The notes beneath the pieces are model-generated. The model was not told the DNA's origin and made no database searches. It saw only the letters and a program-made list of their open reading frames with translations. 49,972 nt of DNA from Haplomitrium mnioides (taxonomy: Eukaryota; Marchantiophyta; Haplomitriopsida; Calobryales), in assembly GCA_049999725.1 (NCBI GenBank), contig JBNGIS010017718.1, positions 1 through 49,972 of the forward strand. The letters are read 5' to 3'. The position numbers and the translations under genes are program-made. Shown piece after piece: positions 22,464-32,104 of the stretch (within the stretch, counting starts at the first letter, position 1; each line of letters starts with the position of its first letter).

Positions 22464-23116
22464 TGGCTGTGTTAGTGCTTGGGCGCTGCATAGAATATCC
22501 AGTCAAGGCTCAAGGTAGAGTGGTGGCTAGCAGTCGTGGGGACTGTCTTCCTGAGGTGGAAGTTAAAGAAATCCTCTTCCAAGCCTAAGGAAGTAAATTC
22601 AGGGCTTCTCGCGAGGGAAGTTGAAAAACTATCTGACTGAGGTTGGGTTGCTGAAGGATTGGAGAAGAACAGGAGTGGCTGATGGGAGCTGAAGGAGGAT
22701 TGATCAGTTCTTGAGAGGTGGAAGAAGATTATACTGTCGGCAGGGCAGTGTGCAAGACCAATGTTTTTCTATTTACGTGTGTTGTTTAGAGTTATGTTCT
22801 GTTTGTAGTTCTGTGATAGTCTTAGTTGTAGAAGGCATGTATTACATTTGTCCAATACTGAGGATGCCATGGACATGGGAAGTCAGAACTACCCACATTG
22901 TAATTGTGCTATTTGGATACTGGGACTTGCTCCCTTTTGTATAACAAAGTGATTGGGTCTAGTTCTTGATCGCAGAATTATAAGACATGGGGTTCAGCAG
23001 CATTACAGTCTTTCTGTGGGTGGTTTGAGGAAATGGATGTGTATGAGTAGGTGGGTTGTTGAGGCAATCGTGGGCTAGTAGCCAAGATCGTAAGGCAACC
23101 ACGAATCAACCAGGGC
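22464..23116 (+). repeat. 3' LTR of the non-autonomous element, truncated
   Basis: Starts TGGCTGTGTTAG after a purine tract and aligns with 16859-17515. It ends at about ccagggct (23116), where the 5' LTR continues for another ~250 bp. The substitutions against the 5' copy, for example in the tgtccaatcctaag/tgtccaatactgag region, indicate an old insertion. Confidence 0.65.
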
Positions 23117-23617
23117 TACAAACATTCAAATTTTGTACAAAAACATTTTAAAGTATAATCCTAAAGTGTTGGCGTAAGAGGATTGTTGAAGCAAAATTGT
23201 GAAAAGATTGTTGAAGCATATGCTCGCATGGACAACTGATGCACAAGTGTAGGTATGTTTTTTTTTGAAAGAAACTTGCGCACAGGGACAACTACAACTA
23301 ACTCGAGCTTGAATAACTAAAGCCCATGCCCGAATAAACAATTGGAGTGATCCATGACTGCTGAGTAACTGGAAGTAGAGAATGCGGAATGTGGTTTAAG
23401 AAGGAACAGAAAATGAAAAAGGAAAGTGAACTTCCATGCGAGGATAGACTTCTTTGCTAATTTTTATAAAAACCAAATCATTTTGTTCAAAAACCATTTT
23501 GCGCACCAAATTGAATCATGATGAATAGACTTAAAATGGATTAGGAGTGCAACAAGGTTGAAACTTCAGCAAATAAAACTTTGTAAGAAAAATACTTCAT
23601 TATGTAGAACAATTTCA
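23117..23617. other. AT-rich intergenic DNA
   Basis: Between the truncated LTR and the end of the methyltransferase-like gene. No gene seen. A unit with a tgctcgcatgga core occurs near 23220. Confidence 0.4.
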
Positions 23618-23827
23618 TCAACCAAATGCTATAGCTCTATCTTCTTCAAGAGGAATTGTCTCATCTAAATCCATTAGTTGAGCATCTGCAGCCACTAGAG
23701 AGTCCTGCTGAGACTTTCCGATCCCAGAGATAGCAACAGAATTGTCAATAGCATCTGCAGTACCAGGAGGAATAGGTTCCTTATGGTATGAAGACACAAT
23801 ATGTGATTTTATTATATTAGATGGCAA
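23618..23827 (-). pseudogene. C-terminal tail of the methyltransferase-like gene
   Basis: A 69-codon frame rich in Asp, Glu, Ser and Ala ends at a stop at 23618. It is one base out of frame with the preceding motif-I region, so a frameshift lies near 23825. The tail has an acidic end (LDETIPLEEDRAI). No known domain. Confidence 0.45.
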
Positions 23828-24999
23828 GGATCAAAACTCTTTGAGGAATGTCGATAGACTAACGTCTATCATATTTTGCAACGATGGAGTTTTGCATTAG
23901 TTTTAAAGCATAAACAATGCCTATGCTAGAGCTAGAGAAAAGATCTAAGATCCAATCTTGCTTAGTTGATAAATGGTCAATAAGAAAATTGTAAAGAGTC
24001 TACGGTTTTTGATAAACATTCCTAGAAGCATCATCTTCTCGATGTTTTAGTTTAGCCGAAACCGCATGACAACTAAACACACTATGCATTACTTGTTGCG
24101 AGAGACCACTTGGGTGAGTAGGTTGCAAATTGAAAAGCCTCATGCTCCTCTTTCCTTCTTTTGTTCAGTATCCCACAGCCCAATACTCGTAGGTGTGTGC
24201 AATTCTTGGACCACTGGAATGACATATGTTGTTTTTGTTCTTGTAATAAGAAAAACAAACAAATCAAACACTGAAAACAATGTATAGGAAAACTAAACAA
24301 GGCAAACTAAAAACACAAAAAATCAAAAATTAACTTACTAGATGTCGTGGTTGATGGGATAGCAAACCTCCAAAAGAGCATTCTTGATGATGCCAAATTG
24401 TTGCCACGAATGTATAATCACAAAAGACCGAAAATCCGAGGTTGTGATTACCGCAAAAGATGAAACCATATCAAAAATGTCCATATTTAGAAAAAGGTTC
24501 TCAATCGTCATCCTTGCATTCCTTAAGGTTGCAACCGTAGGGAATATCCGCAATTACTAAAGTGAAACACCAAGGTTTCACAAGTCCCATCAACTAACGA
24601 ACGTTAGCCTCTCTGTAGACTTGGTAATATTCCATGTTGAGACCATCAACATAGGACAGTAAGTCCTTGTCCTCTTCTCTCACAACTCCATCAATTAGAA
24701 GGGATGCAATATCTTTTTGTTGCCTTGATTTCCACTCTCTAGGTTTTTGGCAATGAAGCAGAAAACCAAGAGGGTAGGAAACAAGTGTTGGAGCATGGTC
24801 TTGATCTTCTGAGGCTTCTTTAAACCCCAATCTTTTTTGCCCTTTGGAAGCTATTATCAAATTTTTGGCAAGTTGATGCTTAAACATTTTGTCCCTTTGC
24901 ACACAGCAAAAATAGAAAAAAAAAAGAGGAAACAAAAAAGAAATTTAAGACTTTAGAGAGAAAAGCAATTTTTGCAAAGACCATGGACTCCAAACTAGC

Positions 25000-25380
25000 A
25001 AGGACATTGAAATCCATGCACACATGGGCATTGAAGTCCAAGCGCATAAGGACTTCAAAGTCCATGCGCGCATTGACATTAAAGTCTAAGAGCGCATGGA
25101 CATTGAAGTCCAAGCACGTAGTGACTTCAAAGTCCATGCTCGTATGAACTTTGATGTCCTAGAGGGCTTGGACTTCAAAGTCCATGCTCATCCATACGTG
25201 CAAGAAATTTACAGTCCAGACTTGCTTGGACTTTATAGCCTATGTGCGCGTGGACTTCACAGTCCATATGCATATAGAACTAGAAGTCCATGTGCGCATG
25301 GAATTTGAAGTCCATGTGAGCATAGACTTCTAATTCTAGGCACTTGTTGACTGTAAAGTCCATATGCAAAAGGACTCAAA
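25000..25380. repeat. ~30-bp palindromic-core minisatellite inside intron 2
   Basis: Around a dozen units of the form ggac(a/t)t(g/c)aaagtccatgcgcgcat. The core CCATGCGCGCATGG is self-complementary, and gtcca and tggac arms extend the symmetry. It lies entirely inside the 24895-25466 intron of the methyltransferase-like gene. Confidence 0.85.
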
Positions 25381-27009
25381 ACCTATTTTATTGTAACTAA
25401 AGACAATTTACCCTAAATTCACCGCAACTCCAAAGAAATGAATATACAGTGAAAAAACAAACTTACCAAAAGCTTCTCAAAACTAGAATAAAATGCAGCC
25501 ATCTTGGACTCCTATATGTGGAGAGGGTACTCCTCTCTTGCTTCCTCCTAGATGTTGTAGTAAACTTCAGAGTAGAAACTTTTCACCATCACTGCCAAAA
25601 TTTTGTGTCTCTCTACCTCCCGAAACATTTCATCTATTGAAAGCTCTCCGGCTTCTACGTGTTTCAAAACTGAAATTTTGACCTCGTCGGGAAGACCCTG
25701 AAGGGACCTCCAAGGTGTCCACTTCATGTCCTCCATTTTGAGAGATCCCTTGGCCTTTGGCTTCTGACCCTTCATAACATTTTTCTCCCACATCAAAAAT
25801 ATGCTTTGTTGTAGATCCCAGAGCTCACCACTTCAAAATGCAAGTTGGAACCACTTGTCTTGAGAAGTTACTATCTTCTCAAGTATGGACTTGGGCTTGA
25901 TCTCCAAGGTTTCTAGCACCAATTCTTTTTTCAATTTCTGGGATGACACCATCCCACTCTCCACAAACCTCTTATGCAAATATTTAACCTTTTGAATTGA
26001 GGTCATTTCCAACTTATATCTTTGGTCGTAGTTGTCATCAATTGCAAAAATATGGGCCTTTGTTGGTGTAAGGCCTATGTACACATAGCAGTTGTGGAGC
26101 AAAAGCGTCGGATTCTTTGCTTTGTATTTTGTGATCAAAAGATGCTTTGTTGTAGCACTGTGATTGCCTCCTGCAATCTCGTAGCAATACTTGTTGGGGT
26201 TCCTAATATCAAAATGTGACTTATCCTTCAACCCGCACTTCGGGTCAACAACAACAATAAAAAACACTATGAACATATTTGTTTGTGAGCATTCTCTATA
26301 CCAAAAGCTCAACAAAATCTTCATTCAGCCTTCTAATCTGAAAAAGCCCCCAATTGTTCATTCTAAGTTTTGGCATATACAAGTTTTCTAGCATAATAGT
26401 AGTTGTTTCTTCGCGGACTCTGCATTGGTGGATTGCAGACTACTTAATTTTGTTTTTATCTTCCTCAGATACTGTCTAAGGGTCCACTTGCTCACGTTCT
26501 TGGAAAGTTCGCAACCTCTTGTGCAATTGCCTTTCACTCTTGACATTGGAGCCCGAATTGGCTCCGGCTCTGTTTCTTGCTCTGAGCTACTTGGTGTTGA
26601 GGACGAAGGGGCAGCAGAAGATGACCTTGTTGGAGATTCGGATGGAGTTGGCTTCCCATCAATAGCTGGAGCTCGAACATGCTTTTTATTTTGAACCGCT
26701 TATTTCTTCCTTTTTGGAGCTTCAATTAGCTTCACCGTCTTTTTTTTTTTCTTTTTTTCTTTTTTTTGCAGAAGGGCCTACATCGTGAATTGAAAATGTA
26801 GTCGCGCTTGAATGCGACATTAGCTATTGAGTATTTATGGCCTGCTTGGGCTTCAGAATTTTGATGTTGATGGCAAACTTTATGAAATCCCGTTTGACGT
26901 GTTTTGCATCTTTGTAGCCATCGACAAAATCTGCCAAAAATTGAGTAACTAGAAACAAAACAAAAAACAATCAAACACAAGTACAAATGTTCAGTGAAAG
27001 AAAAAAGAC

Positions 27010-27420
27010 AATGCAGTCTATGTGCACATGGACTAGAAAGTCCAAGCGCCTCTAGATCTAGGAGTCCAAGCGCGTAAAGACCTGAGAGTCCATGCGCGGA
27101 TGGAACTGACAGTCCAAGTGGGCCTAGATATGGGAGTCTACTCGCGCAAAGACTAGAGAGTCCTTGTGCAAGTGGACATGGGTCTCCATGTGCACATGGA
27201 GTCTCAAGTCCATGCGCACATGGACCTTGGAGTCAATGCGTGCATGGACTTGGGGAACTATATGCGCATGAACCTGAGAGACCATGCGCGCATGGACTTG
27301 GGGAACCATGTGCACATGAACCTGGAAGACCATGCGCACATGGACCTGGGAGACCATGCGCGTATCGACCAGTTACTCCATGAGCGTTTGGAGTCGGGAG
27401 TCCATGCATATATAGAATCC
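27010..27420. repeat. ~30-bp palindromic-core minisatellite inside intron 1
   Basis: About fourteen units such as catgcgcgcatggacttggg and catgtgcacatgaacctgga. The period is 30 bp, a multiple of three, and the core is self-complementary, so both strands show open frames with 10-residue repeats (HAHMDLG- and VPQVHAR-type). These are not genes. The array lies inside the 26949-27475 intron. Confidence 0.88.
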
Positions 27421-27850
27421 GGAGTTCCAAGTTAGTCAAAAGGGAAAACAAATGAAAACATGTTCAAAATGTTACCTTGTTGTCTTCCTTTGCCATCTGA
27501 AGATCCTTGACAAAAATGTCCCTCTACTTCATCCTAGAAAAAGCAAATCGTTTGCAATTTGCCTTGTATAGGGTAATTGCATCTTGTGATTGCACAAGCA
27601 GCCCGATGTTGGCTCATTGGCCATCTCTAATCATCGTGATTTGGACCAGAAGGCCCAAGTTGAATTTCTCACCTTCTCCAACAAAAAGATAAAGGTGTTG
27701 ATCAGGGTATTTCAAGAATCCACAATTAACTAGTCAATCTCAATCTAGTTTTATAGGCTCGAGAGCATTGAGAGAACATCCAAATACCTGTAAGGCTTTG
27801 GTTGAGTAGGTCTAGAAACATTTCCTTTAGATGTTATTTTCTAGAAAGTA

Positions 27851-28303
27851 TAAACAAGTAGAATTGGAGGTGAAAAATCTAATGAACAAAAGTTCACAAA
27901 ACTCGAACAGCTAGAAAGGGCAAAATATCAAGTAAACGCAAAAACAATGATGATAAGAAAACAAAAACTAGCAAGTGAACTTGTCACAATAGAAAGAAAC
28001 TTTCCACTAGCGCTCCTTTTATACATAAATTTCAAAAAATGCCTTTTCTCGTCAAAAACATGATTCGCGGAGCTCTTGACACGTAGGTTTGCATGGTGCA
28101 AAATAAAAACATTAGTATATAAAGCATTGCTCGTTTTCATCTTTCCAATTTTTTTTTTCATTTTCTTTACAAAAAGTTCCCAATTTTGTTGTTTTGCAGA
28201 AATTTCTTAAAAAACACATATTTTAGGTGAGCCGTAAGAGCTCTGTTCATGATATTTATTAAAATAGTTTCTTCAAATAGTTGATTTTTAGTGAGTCTTT
28301 TCA
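27851..28303. promoter_or_regulatory. Divergent promoter region between methyltransferase-like and transposase-like genes
   Basis: Two TATA boxes point outwards. TATAAAAGG on the minus strand (28015-28023) lies about 165 bp upstream of the methyltransferase-like coding sequence. TATATAAAG on the plus strand (28116-28124) lies about 180 bp upstream of ATG 28304. They are 92 bp apart. The TATA boxes are seen; promoter activity is inferred. Confidence 0.5.
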
Positions 28304-28613
28304 ATGACTGGAGTTTTAAAAGGCAAGAAGAGGTTAGAATTCGAAGATTCATCTTCACAAAAAAGTGTTACTTTTGACAGACAGGTTGAGATTTGTTCAA
28401 ACTGCAATTCTTTGGAGGCAAGCAATGGAGTACCAAAAGCATCAAATGTGATGGTGAGTATATTGTGGAAAAATATGGCTTCTATTGAATCACATAGCTC
28501 TGTCTGAAAAGATCAAGAAGGTGAACTGCATACGCACATAGGATCATCGGATTGAACCCTATGCGTGTATAGGGTCAATGAGTGAATCCAATGCAGACAT
28601 AGGATTAACAAGT

Positions 28614-29182
28614 TGTAACGGTCACTAACTTTAGTAAGCAATAGCTAAAAATAATATCAACTATCTTTAGAAAGCCATGACTAAGTTAGAGTAGCAAAAA
28701 GCAATTGCTATTATAGAGAATTGGACACGTGGCACGAGGAGAAGAAGTCAACGAATTAAAGTGAAAGAGGGAGTCTAGATAGACTACTTTAGAAGAGGAT
28801 AAGAACACGTGGCAAGCGGAGAATTAAAGTAAAAGGAAGGTTCTAAAGATAAAGACACGTGGCAGAAGGAGAACTAAAGAGATGGAAGGTTCTAAGGATA
28901 AGGACACGTGGCAGAAGGAGAACAAAAGTAAAAGGGTGGTCCAATTAGAGTGAGAGAGAAAAAAGGGCTCCAATTAGAAGAGGATAGAAAAGGAACCAAT
29001 GGGGTTCCTCCACCTATGTAAGCAAAGTGCTTTCTCTCAAGTATATAAAGAAGGGAGAGTGTCTTGTTTGGCATCTCTTACCTTGTGGGTTTTCCATGTT
29101 CTTTGTGCGCTTCTCTTGTGCTAACTTGTATGTGTTGTATTTGTACTAACTTATGTGTGTAATGTGGGTGTGTAGTGTTACA
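28614..29182 (+). mobile_element. Solo LTR, 569 bp, with target duplication CAAGT
   Basis: Starts TGTAACGG and ends GTGTTACA, giving the short terminal inverted repeat TGTAAC/GTTACA. The 5-bp direct repeat CAAGT flanks it at 28609-28613 and 29183-29187. No internal element sequence remains, so it is a solo LTR left by recombination. It carries its own promoter: four CACGTGGC motifs, a CCAAT (28999-29003) and a TATA box (TATATAAAG, 29043-29051). It does not resemble the other LTRs in the window. Confidence 0.85.
28726..28912 (+). promoter_or_regulatory. Four CACGTGGC (G-box/ABRE) motifs in the solo LTR
   Basis: Exact CACGTGGC occurs at 28726-28733, 28806-28813, 28856-28863 and 28905-28912, within imperfect ~50-80-bp tandem units also containing gaaggttcta and ggagaa(c/t). 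CACGTGGC is the classic plant G-box/ABA-response core bound by bZIP factors. A TATA box follows at 29043. The motifs are seen; stress or ABA response is inference from plant promoters. Confidence 0.75.
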
Positions 29183-30259
29183 CAAGTGAACAACTTGCGC
29201 GCAAAAGAATCAAAGACAGAACTTAGTGCTCGCAAAGAATTAAAGAAACAAACTTCTTCAAACAAATCTAGCAAAGATTCTCAATCAATCAACATTTCTT
29301 TGGAGTTATCGCCAAGGGCACAAATTCTGCTACAAATTTTTTTTCTTAATTATCGAGATATTGATCAAGATTCTGTTTCGTAATGGTGGAGTTCTCCTAA
29401 TCCTCAAGGAGAACCTCATCTCTCGAAAATATTTTACGACAAAACAAACAATGTTTACGATGATGATCAAGATCTTCAGGATAAATTATCTCATATGGCT
29501 AGATTTGCCTACAAACTGAATCGTCCAACATAACATAAGAATTTTTTGTCTAAGCTAAAACTCAAACAAGTAAACACCTTACGTGAAATATCTTTGCAGA
29601 AAGTCCATAATGACAAGAGCTTTGTGAAGAAAAAGCCAAATCAAATGTCAATTTTAAATTGAAGAGAATTTCTTATTGTTAAAATAATTGCTTCTCATCA
29701 TGCAAAATAAATGTTTTGAAAAATGTGAGAGAAACACACTTTCAACAAAGCATGAAGAATCGAGATATCACATTGTAGTGGGGAATACCAAGAAAAGACT
29801 CTTATGTTGATAATTAACTTACTCTGCCTTGCGGTACCTTTGTCTCTAGAAGAGACTTCAAATTAATATCATGAATAGGGAATGAAAGAATCCAAAGGAT
29901 TCAAAATCTCATGAACGTAGATCCTAGAGGCATTTTTGGAAAAAGAGAACTATCTGCTAAAGGAGTTTTTGTGCGTGAGTGGATGGAGAATGTTTTTCAT
30001 TGACACTGCGAGAGAACGCCCACTTACAAAGTTTATAACTTGCTCGATAATTTTACAAAATGGGAAGTTTCTGACTACTACACAACTTATTTGAAAGAGA
30101 AAGATCCCTATTACATTCATAGTTTCTCGGGTTTTACAAAACATTGGAGAACTCATTTTTGAAGTGTAAAAATTCCAAAACACAATAGATTTGCTATTTG
30201 TGAAACATGCGAAGAAATAAAATCTTTGCAAGAAAAATCTGTCTTGGAGTCAAACAAAA

Positions 30260-31051
30260 GTAACAAATTTCTTCTCTTTTGACACATTTGGTTAATTCAT
30301 GCTCTTTTTTTTTAGACTCAAAGCTTAGTTCTAGAGATGTTATGTTTTCTCAACTTAGAGCCAAAAGATATTTTTTGTGCTAAGTTGTTCAACAAACAAG
30401 ATTTGAGTCGAATAATTCTTAGCAACTTGAGTTGTGAGAAGAGGGTCTATGCTCACATAGAGTTTCTTGTTTTAAGTTTCAATCTTAACCTTGTCTATAG
30501 TCGAATAAAGTAAGAAAATGAATCTGATTCTTGGTGGTGACCCTAGCCTTGCAACAAGTTTTGTTTTTGTTGCTTGAAATCAAGAACCTTTGTTAAGAAA
30601 AACAATAACATGAATCGTTTTTGTTGTTTGCAAATCCTATGCACATTTAAGATTTGTTCTTGTTTCTTTTAAAACCAATCGTGACAATAGTCACAACAAG
30701 CCATGAAATTAGTGTTGTTGTATTGGTCCCATGGCATATACAATCAGTTGTTATCTCCACTTATCCTAAACGTTTAGAGGATGTGTTTTGGTTTGTGCCC
30801 TTTTGTTAGCAAATCTTGATTTTCTCTTTTTGAAACTTTTGTTTATTTTAAGTCAAACAGACTTTCTTTTTTTTCAAATTACCTAAAGTTTATTTTCAGT
30901 CTTTTACAAAGTTTTCACTTCTACTAATCCAAACATTTGTTTAAGATAACTTGAATGTTTTTAGCACCTAAGGTTGTGTTTTGAAGTTACAAGTATTGAC
31001 ATATGTTTTACTTGACTACTTTTATGCCCTTCGTGCTTTATGATGATGCAG
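30260..31051 (+). other. Predicted intron 2 of copy B
   Basis: Donor AAA|GTAACA at 30260 and acceptor TGATGATGCAG at 31051. The intron is T-rich and includes gctcacatagag- and ctatgcacattta-type units, like the equivalent block 6640-7420 in copy A. The long second exon ends and the RDQQMKERTK frame begins at its edges. Confidence 0.5.
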
Positions 31052-32034
31052 TCCAATATAACCGCTAACTATTTCTTCATCGTGATCAACAAATGAAAGA
31101 AAGAACAAAACTTGCAAACCATCAAAGAAAATGTTATGACGATGGTCAAAAGTACTTGGGAATTGTCATTGATGAAATGGATCAGAAGAAAACTACTGCT
31201 CCACACTGGTATTTAGCATCAAAAAACATTAATGAAGATTGTTTGGTAGGTGTGCATGTTGTTGGTGCTTTAATATTCAATCATGATCTTTCTTTGAGGG
31301 TCTCATTAACGTACGGAAAATTGAGAAGCGATTCTAATTTGACGGTTACTGTGTTGAACAAAATATTATGTGACTTTGAAAGGCTATTGCCTCCAACTTT
31401 GTATCTTCAATTGGACAACACGACACAAGAGAATAAGAGTTCTATCTTATTTGGATATCTTAATCTCATTATTTCCAAGAATGTTTTTCAAAAAATGAAG
31501 GTGGGTTTTCTCGTGGTTGGCCATACTTATGATCAAATTGATCAAATTTTCAGCCAATTTTCAAAACATTTGAAACGTGTCAAAGCTTTCACGACTACGA
31601 GTCTTAGTGAGACACTTCAATTATCCTATAATCCTAAACCTTAGATAACTCTTTTGTTGGAAACTTGGGATTTCAAAATGTTTATGTAGCAACGTCCCTC
31701 TCTGGTTCAAAGGATGCATGATATTACCTTTAATCAACAATTCTAAGTTCCAATCAAATGATTCCAAGGCAAAGATTTGGAGCAAATAGCTTTCAACAAA
31801 TGAATTTTGGTTATGTGTGGATGGTATTTGTCAACTCAAATGCTTACCTGAAGTGGATAGAGAAATTTTAAGTTCAATGTTGATTTCTTTAAGGGCATAT
31901 TTTGAAATCAAACGATCTCAAAAGGAAGAAAGAGAAGTTGATACCGAGAAAGTGGTATTCTCAATAGCAGACAACATAAGTGAGAACTGCTACAAGCTCT
32001 TTACAAATTCTGATATTCAATGGTGGAATGAAAC

Positions 32035-32104
32035 TTTGTTTCTTCATATGGATAACACGACACAAGAGAATAAGAACTCTATCTTGTTTTGATATCTTAG
32101 TCTT
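32035..32104 (+). repeat. Second copy of the LDNTTQENK segment within copy B
   Basis: About 65 bp (LHMDNTTQENKNSILF) repeats the segment at 31399-31467 (LQLDNTTQENKSSILF). Copy A lacks it at the equivalent place. This is a partial internal duplication or a piece of a third gene copy. Confidence 0.7.

Larger units (their letters stand above)
16859..23116 (+). mobile_element. Old LTR retrotransposon derivative without recognisable pol, itself interrupted
   Basis: Two direct repeats (16859-17515 and 22464-23116) about 5.6 kb apart share long diverged segments such as gctgcatagaatatccagt and gtggggactgtcttcc. The left copy continues to 17762, where attaca is followed by tttttttggcgattacggcggg, resembling the TGGCG-type primer-binding sites of some plant gypsy elements. 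The right copy is preceded by a purine tract (gtcaagagaggag) and is truncated at 23116. The interior has no gag or pol that I can recognise. It is divided by AT-rich DNA at about 17960-19190 holding a satellite and a foreign LTR fragment. Best described as a large non-autonomous LTR derivative. Confidence 0.65.
23618..27850 (-). pseudogene. Decayed intron-containing gene: possible ParB-like region plus beta-class DNA amino-methyltransferase
   Basis: Reading the minus strand from 27850, exons encode a domain with YLFVGEGEKFNLGLL and FADFVDG-like sequence (TQFLADFVDGYKDAKH). Next comes a part with YEIAGGNHSATTK (26161-26198) that recalls ParB/sulfiredoxin-type GxxR motifs, then the methyltransferase part. 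The latter has IADIPYG (24534-24554, motif IV place), then QKP.TLYNFLIDHLS and WILDLFSSSS (23930-24015, motif X and motif I places). Motif IV before X-I is the beta-class order. Three GT-AG introns are readable: 26949-27475, 24895-25466 and 24240-24338. Multiple in-frame stops and shifts make it a pseudogene. DPPY appears as DIPY and the Gly-rich motif I has lost its glycines. The ParB assignment is weak, the methyltransferase moderate. The start codon was not found. Confidence 0.55.
28454..29186 (+). other. Predicted intron 1 of copy B
   Basis: Donor ATG|GTGAGT at 28454. An acceptor ending ACAAG precedes TGAACAACTTGCGCG at 29187. The intron contains three palindromic-core units (28528-28605: tacgcacatagg, tatgcgtgtataggg, tgcagacatagg) and the solo LTR with its duplication. 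The acceptor is the weaker end of the prediction. Confidence 0.45.

Noticed and set aside
27124-27435. Overlapping open frames on both strands with His/Met/Asp repeats
   Set aside because: They are readings of a 30-bp palindromic minisatellite within an intron.
24995-27435. CRISPR-like arrays of ~30-bp repeats
   Set aside because: The units are contiguous and diverged with no unique spacers, and the setting is eukaryotic with introns.
23618-27850. Bacterial contamination as the source of the methyltransferase-like gene
   Set aside because: GT-AG introns with repeats shared by neighbouring eukaryotic elements, plus flanking LTRs, argue that it is part of the nuclear genome.
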